Source: Himantopus leucocephalus
Taxonomy: Eukaryota; Chordata; Aves; Charadriiformes; Recurvirostridae
Direction of reading: 5' to 3'
NCBI GenBank assembly: GCA_003993805.1
Contig: RSEF01000003.1
Coordinates: 82,938,123 to 83,002,122 of the forward strand
Length of the DNA: 64,000 nt
In this document: positions 50,302-62,647 of the stretch, piece after piece
How positions within the stretch are numbered: the first letter of the stretch is position 1
Layout: every line of letters begins with the position of its first letter
Translations under genes and position numbers: made by a program
Notes under the pieces: model-generated
Told to the model about the DNA's origin: nothing
The model's database searches: none
The model's input: only the letters and a program-made list of their open reading frames with translations

Positions 50302-52467
50302 AGAAGAATTTCGGGTCCTAGATTAGTCTTATCAGCTGTGACAATATGATCTTTATGATGTCCTGAAATTTATGGTAGGGGACTAGAAATGTAATGATGC
50401 AATTTTGCCAAGACAGAAATGTGAAATTCAAACAAGGTACCACCCAGGAATGCTATTTTTATTACAAGATATTTATTTAACTATGCAATATTTTCCTTCT
50501 AGTCATGTAACACTAGATATATAATATAAAATAAGGAAAAAATACATTTATTATATCAATTTTCTTTTATAACAAACTTATCAAGTAGAAACTGCACAAA
50601 AGTGCCATCCGCTATGAAAGCTAAGAATAAGTATAAGTAATAAATCTGAAGTTCTAGAATTTTGATCAAATACACGATCAGTAAAAAGGTGAAGACCACC
50701 TAGAAAAGAAACAGGGAAATACCCTGATATAGTTCCATGAATTAATTTGGAAGTAAATCACTAGTAGTCTGCTAGATCTATTTTTGGAAGGAAAACAGCA
50801 AAGAGATTTTGGTATTTTTGTCAGAGTAAAAATATTTCCTTATCTTTCCTCATCCAGAATTTTTCTTCACACAACCCCTGTGAGATGTACATGTAAATAT
50901 GAGCATAAATTGAAACCATGTGCTGCAAAAAAATATTTCAGTGTTTTCAATGGATTTAAAGGGGCTTTTATGTTTGTAGTTAAATGTGGGCTTATGTGCT
51001 GAGCTGGACTAGGTAAGGACAGAAATCCTTACAAAATACATGATACAACATGAAAGAGCTTTCTCAGCATTATCTATTGAACAATATATTACATGAAACT
51101 TTTCCAACAGTTCATTCTGGATCCCTGTTGTAGAAAGTAACGAGGAGGAACTAAACTGACAAACTTCCCTAACCAGCTGCACCTCATGGTCCAATTATGT
51201 ACTTATTCATTTTACAGATGAAATTTGGCTTTGATGAAAACAGAGCACTGAAGCTGAAAATTAACATTTAGATTTTTTTTTTTGTATAAGTTTGTTTCTT
51301 TTCATTAAATTAGCACAAATACAAAGGCACTTATCAGTAGCCCTGGGCACCCTGGAGATATTGCAATGGAAGTCAAAAAGGGGGCAACAAATATCAAACA
51401 GGATAGTACAACTGATGTACAATAGACTAACAAATAGTTATAAAAATAAATGTCTCTAAACAGTCTTGTCCTTACTAAGTACAATAGCCAACAGACTGAC
51501 TTTGCAGTATATCTTGAATGTCAGAAGACCTATGCTGTTTCAAATCAAATAGACTAGCCATTTTCAAAGCTGAGGAACTCACTTTGAAAGTACTTTAAAT
51601 AGTTCAACTCTTTTAAAGCAAGTGTACTGCATTTTGACTGCATTATTTAACTTCAGTTATTTAAATAACATAATCAGGCGATGTTGCAAGGTAGGATGTC
51701 CTTTGAAACTTCACCGGTAAAACCATGTTTCTAATAATGTCTGTATTTAGAAAGAATTAATCTTACTTGGGTTTAGCTATTTAGGGGTAAAATTCTAAGT
51801 CTAATCTTATAATATTTATATAGAAAGAAACAGACAACTTCAGAAAGCATTGAACTCAAAATTGTAATATTTGAGGATGGGATTCATTTATAACCTCAAG
51901 CACCTAGAAAAAGTTGCTCTGCTAGATATGTTTGGCAGTGAACAGAGAAGGAGCAAGTCACCTCCAGAAGATAATTCATCTTTAACAAACTACAAATTTA
52001 TTTTAGAATAACTTAAATTGCCCTTAGATACTGCCCTTTTTAATTCCACAGAATATGAAGCATCTACATTCTACAGTATTGAACTCTTTCCCCATGTATG
52101 AAACAACAATCATCTAACTTTCAGGTGACAGAAGCATGGATAACTTAAGTGATGAAACAGAAGCATCAGAGATTGTTAGAGGCAGATTTCAAAAACGTTT
52201 CTCACTCTATTGAAGAAAACTGTCATTTGAGTGCAAACACTTTTTTACAGAATTTTCCCTGCTGTTATTCACTAAAACACAGTTGTTATACTGCCTGTTC
52301 AGCAGCCCATACATTGTTTAATTTGCAAGGAAATTCTTTAGGAAGTAAAATGCAGGAGAAGGAAGAGAACTATTCATTTCATCTTCTTTTTTTCATTTGT
52401 TTTAAGAGCACATCAAATTAGTCATTTCAGATCTATACGCTTCTACAGCAGGTATCTGTACATTATC
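50302..52467. other. Unique noncoding stretch, nothing recognised
   Basis: AT-rich DNA. If the minus-strand gene is real, this would hold its promoter or further 5' exons, but I see no CpG-rich promoter-like segment. Confidence 0.4.
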
Positions 52468-52485
52468 GGGGGGGGGGGGGGGGGG
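52468..52485 (+). repeat. Poly-G run, 18 G, ending at an N
   Basis: Eighteen G followed directly by N at 52486. This is the third long G run in the window, all on the plus strand and all close to Ns. Confidence 0.92.
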
Positions 52486-52486
52486 N

Positions 52487-54769
52487 AACAGACACAAGGG
52501 AACTTTGGACAAAAAAAAAAGGGAGAATGAAAAAACCTCTTCCAGGTGATAAAAATCAACTAATTCCCTTCTCTCACACCATTTTCATTTTAGCACAATA
52601 AATAGGCATCTTTTTCTTTCCCTATGTGGTGTTAATATCTCTCTTTGCTTTGCTTATATTGTATGCTGCTGTAAATTTTTATTTCTCATACTTGTGCTAA
52701 ATTTTACTCTTGTCAACCCTTGGGAAAAATCCATCTAATTACACAGTTAAAAATTCACAAATAAACATTTTTATTCGTATGTTTCCAATCTCTCAGCCTT
52801 TGTATGAAATCTTGTCCCATATAGAACTAAGTGAGGGGATCAGCTTTGATGTCTGTGAGGCTAGAAGGTTCACTGAGCTTTGTCTGACATAAGACTAAAA
52901 AGGTAAGTTCTGAAAAGAAACCTGGAAAATCCTGAGCTTCTCATTTTGGTTAAAAATCTGTGATTTCAAACAGTCCGTTGCATGCTTGCTTCCTGTCAGA
53001 TCTATGGGGAAAGTAAGATACGAAGAGAGCCTAAACTTCAGACTTCTCCATCAAGGATCCAGAAACAAATCCAGTTCATATCAAGGAAGTAGCACTTCTC
53101 ATCCCTACTTGATTTAAAGTAAGAAAAATGAATGTAAACATTGAATTAAGGAAAAGGCATTTTTAATAAACTTGAATATATTGAAGCTTGTGAATTAAAT
53201 ATAATCATTGATTAAAAATATAAAATAGGTCAGGAAAAATAATTAACCAGAGAAGATAAATTGATGCTTAATATTTTTCATTCACAAGAAGAGTTTTAAT
53301 AAAATGTATTTACCCAAATATGCTTTCCAAGCAATGCTAAGTAATCCTGATTTTATTGTTTTAAAAAACACACAAGTGAAACTATAATATACTGAGTATA
53401 TTATCATATATGGAATGATATATTGAATGATATATTTTGTATAAATGTATTATTTTTTAAAATTACACTGTAATTCACCGTATCAGAATCGCAAGTTAGT
53501 AGTTGTCTCTGTCTCTGTGGTAGGTCATATTAACTCCTTAAATTCAAATCCTTTCAATCTTTGGTGTGTTAAGAAGCAGAAATGCAAGTTTGAATGTTAG
53601 TGCTTATTCCCCTCTTTAATTATTCCATGCATATGTCTTGCTAGTCATCAGCCTTATCCTGCAAACCCTTTGAGTCTCCAAAAAGCTGATGAAGCTTTTA
53701 AAAAGTTCTTAGTGTTGATAAGGGACAGAGTCAGAATCAGGCCCCTGAGTGCTCCGCTGCTGTTGGTGTGCAGCTGAACCTCTTATTTAATCTCTTAGTG
53801 AGAGCTAGGTGGGACTTGGACTGCACAGCATCTACCACCATGTGCCTATACAGATGGTGGCTTACGACATGCAAAAAAAAAATAAATATCCGTATCCAGA
53901 GTAGATGACGGAAAGGAGTAAAAAAAAATGTAACATCTTTGCAGCTTCATATCCCAGACATCAGGAGACTTGGGGTATTGTGCTATAAAGTGGCACAGGC
54001 CAGCAGAAAATGGCTTCTCTGTACACCTGAGATAAGGCAGGAAGAAGGGTACATCTCAAAAGAGAGCTCTAGGAATTAGTGAAACTTACTGCCTTACTTC
54101 CTCAAAGTCATGACCTTCTTCCTGAAATATTTTGTCTGATATCTTTTATCAGACTACTCGTGAAATTTATATTGACAGTATGTATTTTATTTATTAAGTA
54201 TATGTGTTCCTTATAAGTAACGGAATCCCATCTAAAATGTTCGCATTGAGGTGAACTTGATCACTCTCCAGGTACCTAAAACAAGATCTACCTTAAACCC
54301 TTAAGAAGCTCAGACAAGCAGGATAAGGCTCATATTATATATTAAGCGTATATGAAACTTTTGGTACAGTTACTGTTATGTAAGTATTAAAATTGTGGTC
54401 CTGAGTATGTAAATATTTTCTCAAGTAATAGCTGTTTCAGAATAGTCCTATACAATCGTTCTGTAAACTGAGTTCATGCTTGAAGCATGAAAGCAGAAAT
54501 TAGAAAAATAAAATCTTAGTTCAGTTAAGACATTCTGTATATCCTTTGTTAAGATGAGACCCTAATGTCAAGATTTCAGGGTTTGGTCAAGAATTTAATA
54601 GTTTTTGAAAGTCGATTTCCTTTGCTTATATCAAAGATTGTTAACAAATGCACAAGTAGTTGTAAGTGTTACCCTGTCAGCTATAAACAGCTTAACTCTT
54701 TTTTTGACCCTGTGGCACTTTTGATATGAAGAACAGCATTCAACACAGGACAGGATGGAATTCAGTCTG
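52487..54769. other. Unique noncoding stretch, nothing recognised
   Basis: AT-rich. Segment 53380-53450 is built largely of TATAT-type runs with two close copies of AATGATATATT. Confidence 0.45.
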
Positions 54770-55620
54770 AAATTTAGACACCTAGGCTTGTGTGTCTACA
54801 GACGTGCAGGTAGGATTCAGTTGCTTAGTCAGAGGCATCTAATGATACTTGAAACATCGTAATGTAACCCACTTGGCTTCTGGTTCTTGTTCCAGAAGGT
54901 ATGGATCTCCTGCCGTTGTATATAGCTGCCAGCCCTGCGTGGATACTCAGTAAATACACAATGGTGCACAAGATCTTTAAAATGGTGTTAGATGCATATG
55001 TTTTAACAACTGAACCCCATCCTACTTGTCTATACTTGAAGGAGATCTAGCTGATAGCATCAGCAGAGTAATTCAGCTCAGATGAATGTAAACATCCAAG
55101 ATGTGATCCAGTTACTTAGCCATAAATCTTTACTGTCTTTTGAGATGAACATAAATTGTCCCAACATGGCCTCTAATTGTTGCACCAGAAAGGCACTACT
55201 TTCCTGTGTGTCATATCCGTCAGTTTTGTGTTGACATCTTGGATAGCCACCTCTCAAATAGCACAAGATGCCTTTGTGTAGGTAACTGAGCCCAATCTTA
55301 GATGTTTACAACAGTGGGAGATAAATCCCTCCTCAGGCTCCACTGACAAGATCTCCACAAATTATAATGGGACATAGCACAAGCAGGGTGGGATTCAGCT
55401 GCCACACATACAGATGCTCCTGGGTACCTAATCCACCTCTTGGCTGTGGGCAATTGAATCAAATTTCTTCTGTGCCATCCATGTACCCACTCCAGGTGTC
55501 ATTCATTGTTTTGTTTAGGCTTCCACTGGCTGTAGGGGAAGCTTTAACACCTATCTCACCCACAGACACCTGAAGGTTTGGTGTCTTAGTGTTTAACTGA
55601 ATCCCACTTGTAATGCCTAA
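54770..55620. repeat. Probable old interspersed repeat(s), family unknown
   Basis: The core GGATTCAG(T/C)TGC occurs at 54813-54824 and 55391-55402 in direct orientation, and its first ten bases recur inverted at 55595-55604 (AACTGAATCC), each near CCTA- or ACCTA-type motifs. The region is more GC-rich than its flanks. This resembles the 'GGATTCAGCTGCCTA' motifs I associate with old avian and reptilian repeats, but I cannot name the family. Confidence 0.35.
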
Positions 55621-57020
55621 TTCTCAGAAATCTTTATCTTTCTTGCTGTAGAGATGTCTCTGATGTATCAAAATGGATTTTTAACCAAAGCAGAAGATGA
55701 TATTACACTATTGAACGACACTCTATGGTAACTTTGGGTCCATATTAATTTTTTTTGGCAATGTTTATTTCCCAGTGCTGTTCTGGAAATCTCATAATCT
55801 TTATAAACATCATTTAGAGTAATGCCACTTTCATTTTGAAAAATAAATCATTTTTACATTCTGAAAATTATGTATGCTTTACTTATTTCCTGAGCTTTGT
55901 ATATAACATTTGTTATTTCAAAACAAAACAAAACCTTTATATCAAGGTCCTAAGGCTAAGTTTACATAATGCTATTGTTACTTGCTTTGAAGGGAAATAA
56001 AATTCCTCTATCACTTGCCAATTGAGATGTTCAGCTCTGGAATTCTAATCTTCATAAGTCCTGACAACATTTATATTGAGATATAATTTGCATTATAGAT
56101 GATAGCCAATTGTGTGAACATGGTCATCTAGTACTATTTTAGCTGTTTGTGTATCTGTACTTCTGTATGGGGCCAGCAAATAGGACATGGAACCTGCAGA
56201 AAACAGATGCCTTTCAAGAGGGGCTGCTAGAAGCCAGCCACAGTACCCTAAGACATCTAAAACTACCCAACTGGTTTTAGGTAATTGAATTTCCCATTAC
56301 AGGATTAATTATGAAGACTATTAAAAGTCATGGAACAATAACTGTTGCAATATCAACCAATATTGCAATGATGTCACAAGAGAGACCTCACATTAGAGTC
56401 TTCCCGAATTTGGCTTCACTATGCTACAAAGAACAAAATAAATTATATTTTCCCTACTTAAGCAACATTAGCCTTTATAGTCCTAGTTTTTGTAGTCAAA
56501 AAATAGCACCCCTAAGGAACAGAGGCTTAATTTACAGTCCAAAACACATAAGAAACATGAGCTAATATGGTCCTACTCCTCCTCTCAAAAACAGAGTAAG
56601 TGTATTAATGTTCGGACTGCAAAACACATTGCTTAATGTTGTTCTGCAACATTTATTGATTCTTGAAAGGCACATACTATTAAAACACCATTCCTGTACT
56701 GCCACAATTAAGTTTATCCTACACTAATGTTTTAGTTTGATCGTTTAAATGTTTTGCAAGTTTGAGGTTTACATTTTAATTTATTCTAGTTAGCCTTGTG
56801 ACAAAGCAACTAAATATTTAAGAGTTTGCTTACTGGAATGATTTAGTTGTAATTTTAATAGGATTGTGCAAATTGACAACCTTATATAAAACCTTTCCTG
56901 TAAACAGCATGCCTCTAGAATTTAGTCCGTCTCAGACACAGTAACACAAACATCATGAGCAGCTATAGCATGATTATACTGAAGAAGAAAAAGCGTGCCA
57001 ACTGTACTGGTAAGTATGGC
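55621..57020. other. Unique noncoding stretch
   Basis: Holds a 9-bp perfect stem TTGCAATAT/ATATTGCAA with a 6-nt loop at 56345-56368. Nothing else was recognised. Confidence 0.45.
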
Positions 57021-57027
57021 CATATAC

Positions 57028-57110
57028 TTCAGCTAGTGTAAATCAATGAAGCTCATTTAAGTTAGTGGATCCTTACCAATCTACGTTAGCTAAAACCCTG
57101 GTCCTGTATT
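57028..57110. repeat. Imperfect palindrome, likely ancient amniote element
   Basis: AGCTAGTGTAAATCAATGAA is followed about 20 bp later by an inverted partner ending CTACGTTAGCT. Over 24 aligned bases I count 15 matches, and 8 of 9 mismatches are transitions, as expected for an old decayed palindrome. It resembles the widespread 'CAGCTGGTGTAAATCAGCGTAGC' palindromic amniote repeat, recalled from memory. Confidence 0.4.
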
Positions 57111-57379
57111 TTCTTCTCAACAGGCCTGAACATCAACATTGCTTTTATTTTCTTATGAAATTCTATATTATAATAAAGTACTTAGGTATGTTTAGCCAAT
57201 CAATTTGCTGGCTAAATGGAATAGTCTTAATGCTGTAATTGTGCAATTAGAGTCATTTGGTCTGTGTAGAACTAGCCACTCTTAGATTAGCAGATTGATA
57301 AGGATACAAAGAGAAGGCCAAAGCATTTTTTAAAACTGAAACTTTATTTCATTATCATGTAATTGGGTTAGGTTTTATT

Positions 57380-57739
57380 TTGTTATTCCATATTTCAGTG
57401 GGTATGATAAATATGAGGTGCCCTGAGGGTGATGCTCGTGCTATGATTTGCCTTGTCCAGGGTTTATCTGGGGTAACGTTGTCCCAAGATCTAGTTTTGG
57501 AGCACGGTATTTGGAATAGCCCAAATATCTCAGTAAGCACAGTATTAAGTATATTGTGTTTTACCTATATAATTTTAGCACTTATGCTTTTGTATAACAC
57601 AACGTTTGATGCATTGTCATTGCTAACTTCAGGAGAAAATGCCCATGGACTTAAAGCAGTACTGTTCCTTTCTGTGGGTTTACTGTTCTTAACAGAGCTT
57701 GATGCTAAACATGAAGAAGCATGGGAAAGGAATGTTTAA
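57380..57739 (+). other. 119-codon open frame, probably chance
   Basis: The frame starts at an alternative or internal codon and ends at TAA. It contains a hydrophobic stretch (ISVSTVLSILCFTYIILALM) that could span a membrane. No family, splice sites or repeat origin recognised. In DNA this AT-rich, a few frames of this length are expected by chance in 64 kb. Confidence 0.12.
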
Positions 57740-58615
57740 AAAAGATACAAAATATTCAGCATTTTTTTTTATTTCTGTCAACGGCTCTCTCTTGTTTAGT
57801 AGGATTATACAAAAAATATAAATGATCTGTTGTACATTAATGAAGAATGGCATTCACTTTCCTGCTATATTTACTGTTGCTGTCTTTTTAGTGGTGTATA
57901 TGCAGTACAAGAAGGTTATGTCTATAGTAGGATATTAAACAATTCTTGGATAATGGCATACAATTATCTCTCCCATTAAATTGTTTGAAAAGTACATGGC
58001 ATGCTTTTGGCCTGGGCCAACTGGTACTCTGCAAAGCAATACCTGGAAATTGTTTGGGATTTAACACCAACCAGGAACCTTTCTGAATAAACAGTTTGGA
58101 TTTGGCCACTGTCTTTTTAACGTAAGAGAGTTTAATAGAACAGACCTATGCTACTTTGTGCCGGTTGGCACAAAACATTTGAAAATGGTCCCAAGCACTG
58201 TTCAATTTATTAGGTTAGATATAGTCTATGTGTCTTCCCTAAATTGTTCATACAATTTCTTTTTTCTCTTTTTCTTTTTTTTGTTTTCTTACAACAAAGC
58301 TCTACCTGTGCCAGTAGGTTATTTCTGACAGTGGTAGCAACCAATGCTTAAGGAGAGAGAACAAGAGGTTATTTCCTGGGTATATGTTCTCAGCTTTCTA
58401 TAACCTGAAATCTGACTTCTGAAGAAAGAGATTGCATCTATACATCTTGTCTTTCACAAAGCTGTGCAGCTCCTTCCTGAACTGATCCTGCAGGGTCCTG
58501 TGGTAGTGCATTCTGCAGTGTATATGCACTGTGTCTAATTTGTTTGAGTGGTCCCTTAAATTTCATCATGTTCATCTATGTCTCGTGCATAAAAACTATT
58601 GTTCCATCACTATTC
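57740..58615. other. Noncoding, with a pyrimidine-rich block
   Basis: A T/C-rich tract lies at about 58258-58290. No exon or repeat family recognised before the LTR. Confidence 0.45.
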
Positions 58616-58620
58616 ACCTG
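58616..58620. repeat. Target-site duplication ACCTG, left copy
   Basis: ACCTG directly abuts the LTR and is repeated exactly at 59086-59090 on the other side. A 5-bp duplication is characteristic of ERVL-type (class III) integrations. Confidence 0.85.
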
Positions 58621-59085
58621 TGTGGTGTGCTGACCTTGGCTGGATGCCAGGTGCCCACCAAGTCGCTCTACCACTCCCCTCCTCAGCTGGACAGAGGGAG
58701 AAAAACACAATGAAAGGCTTGTGGGTCGAGATAAGGACAGGGAGAGATCACTCGTCAATTACCATCACAGGCAAACCAGACTCAACTCGGGGAAATTAAT
58801 TTAATTTATTACCAATCAAATCAGAGTAGGATAATGAGAAATAAAATCAAATCTTAAAACACCTTCCCCCCACCCCTCCTTTCTTCCCAGGCTCAACTTC
58901 AATCCTGATTTTCTCTACCTCCTCCCCTCAAGAGGGGCAGGCAGATGGGGAATGGGGGTTGCGGTCAGTTCATCACTCATTACCTTTGCTGCTCTATCGG
59001 ACATGGGGAAGCTTCTAGCAGCTTCTCACAAAAGCCACCCCTGTAAACCCCTGCTACCAAAACCTTGCCATGCAAACCCAATACA
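58621..59085 (-). mobile_element. Solo LTR of an avian ERVL-like retrovirus, internally shortened
   Basis: On the minus strand the element starts TGTATTGGGTTTGCATGGC and ends GCACACCACA, the TG...CA termini of an LTR, with perfect 5-bp duplications outside. Inside are motifs I recall from a very common bird LTR: AAGCTGCTAGAAGCTTCCCC, GATCTCTCCCTGTCC and CACCTGGCATCCAGCCAAGG. AATAAA on the minus strand (58805-58810 on the plus) is a likely polyadenylation signal. No viral genes remain, so this is the product of LTR-LTR recombination. Full copies, as I remember them, carry several hundred more bases between the CAACCCCCATTCCCC part and the AGAAGCTTCCCC part, so this copy or its subfamily has a central deletion. 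Confidence 0.9.
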
Positions 59086-59090
59086 ACCTG
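59086..59090. repeat. Target-site duplication ACCTG, right copy
   Basis: Exact match of 58616-58620, directly abutting the LTR's TG end (minus strand). Confidence 0.85.
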
Positions 59091-62000
59091 CTCCACTGAA
59101 TCCATTGTGTTATAGAACCCTCTTGTCCTCCCCTTTAAGTAATTTCTTTTCAAAGCTGGAAAGTCCCAGTCTGTTGAATATCTTCTCACATGAAAACCTG
59201 TTTATCCTTTTTCTTTTCTGAATCTTTTTTTTTAGTTCCGTATCTGTGTGCATGCATACAGGCACATAATCATGAACACATCACAACACAAACTGTTGAG
59301 CTACATATGTAGAAATGTTTCCTTCCATAGCAGAAAAGCAGAGCACCAGCTGCAGCATAAGTGAATATTTTCATTTATATCCTGCATTTTAATTTATATC
59401 ACTGTAGAAGAGAAACAAATGTGAGAAATTAGATTCTGTGTCTTTAGGTGATCAGAGAAGGGTTAAAAAACCCCATTCTAACACTAGTTACTTTAACATA
59501 CATTATTTTTAGCATGAGAAATACAGTGCTTTTCTTTTCTTTGGTAAGGCTAATTCTAGAATTAGAATTAAGAAAATGCTGCACGACATGGAGGAAAGTA
59601 GGTCTAATCAAGCTTAGAACAAGCAAACAAACAAAACAGTATATGTCTTTGTTTTAGTTAATGCCTGCTTATTAGCAGGGGTTTATGCCAAATTTCAATT
59701 ACACATTTTGAATGATTTCTACTAGCCAGAAGTTCTGCAGAACAGTGAGCCTAACTTGATGTTTTTAGTATCATTCTCTCTCTTCCCTCTCAGTGTGGAT
59801 TCGGCTACAAAAACACAATTTTGGCTCTTTCTTTCCTGTGTAGGGTTGTTATGCTTTTACTTTAGACACTTTGTTGTTTGTCTTCGGGAACATAAGGGAT
59901 GCTATGCCATTTTACTGCTCCTGCACTGGCCCAGAAAGCACTGTTAGTGTAGAAGCAATCTACTTCCTGATTTGATAAAGTGATTTAATACAATTAGCAG
60001 GTTTAATAGCTTCAGGGAGGCTAATTGTGCTTCAAGCATGTCAAGCGTTTAAATTTTCTTCATTAAAAGAGAACTGTTTTTGTAGAGGGAGGCTTTGCAG
60101 AGTGTCCAGTTTGCAGTTAAATACAGATTCGGTGCAATTATTCCATTTAGGGTGAGACTTCATGACAATAAAGGTTCTAGTGTAGAAACTATTCTATTAA
60201 TATTAAGATAATGTATGCTTATATAATTCCTTCCTCTCACTAATGCTGTTTTAAACCACGACAACTTCCTGATACAAATGAATCCATTCCTTTCTTTCAC
60301 GTCAAAGTCTGTGAGATTCTACCAGGGCTTCCTGGAAAACCCGGGACTGTAGTAAATCCTAGCATTCAAAAGTACAAATCAAAGGCACACACTCTAAAAA
60401 AAATATTTAAAAAATCACGTATCACACAAAACAAAATGAGGCCACATTTTTTTAAACTCCTTTGCACTTTACCTCTCAAGAAACAAAGACAACATAAAGC
60501 ATAAAAAAGGAGGGGAAAAAAACAGAGATCAGAGGCAGTGGATGGCATTTGTTCAATGCCCAATAATTCCACTAAAATTAGGAATTATTTGATTGTAAGA
60601 AAAACTGCAGGAGGTGCTTTTAGTTTTGTTTTGCGTTTTTTTCCATACAAATGGGGATTTCCTTCACTCTAAACATCTTCGCATTCAACTAAAATCTATT
60701 ATGATATCTTTATCTTACAGTTAATAATTTGATGTAACAAATTCATTGTAAGGCTTGGATAGGACATTCTTGCTGTAAGAGTGTGAAGCTGGCTGCTTTC
60801 TAATTCTGACAGCACAGAAAACAGCAGACTGATCGGTCCAGGAAAAAGAAAATGAAACTGAGCATGGAGGATATAAATACATGGATCTCTATTGCTACTT
60901 CTGACTAGTGACAAAAAGAAAATATTTTTCCATCTGCTATGGCTAAATAAGCACGCAAACAAGCTCAGGGTCTTCATATAGAATTCCAAGCTTCAAGCAG
61001 CTTGAAAGTGGGAATCATCAATAGAAAGCGAAGGAAGAAAGTTCTCCAGAATATGTCTTCACTTCTGACAACATCACCCAGCTGAGCTTTAGCTAACGTT
61101 AGGAAAGATAACTAATAATAATAATCGTGGGACATCTAGCTCCGAACAACAGGTTTACTAACAGGGAAAATACAGGGAAAATACAGGGAAATCCTCTGGC
61201 TTTGTCTGAAAGGAAGACGTAGGCATTTTCCTGGTCCTCTGCTTGCCTGAACAAAGTGTTGAAGATAAACCAGGCCATGAACACATTTAATGGAGAAAGT
61301 TATATGACTGGAATTCCAAGACTGTTAGAAACCAGCAGAACTGAACTCAATTAAACTGAAGGAACAGAACTGAAACTACTTCTGTCAAGGAAGCATTTGG
61401 CCTAAAGTTTTTCCTTTCTTTGTAGTAGTAAATTTGAAATCATTGTTCATATTTCAACATGTTTACTCTGTGTCTCCTGGGTACACTATTGCATGGAAAA
61501 CATTTGCTGTATCAGATTTTTCAAAGGTCAATAACTCCCAGTGTATTCTACCCTTGGGACTTGTGTGTATAGATTCTGATGCTGAAAATTTTCATTATAT
61601 TGTCTTGCTTAAAGTGCTGTAAGAGGTCTAATAATTTATTTCCTTTATCTTCAGAATGTCATATATTCTGAAGAGAAATCATCATGCTGAATAAAGAAAA
61701 CTATTTAGATTCTTTATTTCAAGCTCAATTAACATAGCTCACTTTCCTGCTAGTACTGTTAAGACCATTAAATTTCCGTATTAGTTCTAGGAATATTTCA
61801 ATTATAGAGGTTGCTTCATTATGAATATGGGCTCATGTTCAGTTGTAAACAAAATGTTTTCTTTGTTTTCAAAAGAAATAACTAAAATACTATTATCAAG
61901 AGTCTCCACAGTTTCTAACACTGATATGGTTAATCCTTAATCCCCTGTGGAGTTAATTAATATAAATAATACATTTTGACTAAACTAGAGCACTGTGCTT

Positions 62001-62227
62001 AAAAATCTCAGTGGAGACCCTGGGCTGCATATGCTGGTCCCAGAGTGCATAGCGTTTTAATACTCAGGTGACACAACCTGGTTTCCAACAAGATTTAAAC
62101 ACAAAAAATTTCCCTCCACCTATCTGAGACATGCTAGACTACAACCTTGCTGTCCCATTTACCGCTCATACTTTGAAATTGAGTGTATATGTCATTCTTC
62201 ATATCTCTAGTCACTTCCATATAATAG
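59091..62227. other. Unique noncoding stretch with a short tandem repeat
   Basis: Nearly three copies of ACAGGGAAAAT occur at 61161-61192. Segment 60000-60070 is complex sequence with conserved-element texture. No exon recognised; the minus-strand frame at 60989-60699 is unremarkable. Confidence 0.45.
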
Positions 62228-62547
62228 GGGAAGGGGGTGTTATCAGGCTTGCCTGTGACAAGCCAAGGGATGACGCACCAAAGAAAGAGGAACAGAGTAC
62301 TAGCGAGGGCCTGCAGCCGTTTGCTGCGAGATGTGCTGGCTACACTGCAGCACACTTAAAGTCTTATGTAGATGAGCCAGGAGCTCTTGGGGTAGCAGGA
62401 GCCAATGGGGAGGCCCCGTTAATATATGGCAAAGGCATGCTGCCTGGAGAGCATTGCAAAGTAATTACAACTGCTCCAGCCAAGTCAGCCTCAACGATGA
62501 CATGGCTGAAGTGCCTCTATGCAAATGCATGTAGCATGGGGAACAAA
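62228..62547 (+). repeat. CR1 LINE, 5' region up to the start of the endonuclease
   Basis: The open frame ends LKCLYANACSMGNK at the gap, the signature that begins the apurinic-like endonuclease domain of CR1 ORF2 (the enzyme that nicks target DNA). Upstream about 280 bp is GC-richer than the flanks and remains open in the same frame (the frame starts at 62131), consistent with the CR1 region preceding the endonuclease. Most CR1 copies are cut far shorter at the 5' end, so reaching this point is uncommon. The exact left edge is by eye. Confidence 0.9.
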
Positions 62548-62647
62548 NNNNNNNNNNNNNNNNNNNNNNNNNNNNNNNNNNNNNNNNNNNNNNNNNNNNN
62601 NNNNNNNNNNNNNNNNNNNNNNNNNNNNNNNNNNNNNNNNNNNNNNN
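62548..62647. other. Assembly gap, exactly 100 N, inside CR1
   Basis: Flanked by the start of the CR1 endonuclease on the left and the CR1 3' tail on the right. If the element is not internally deleted, the gap hides roughly 2.5-3 kb of CR1 rather than 100 bp. Confidence 0.9.
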
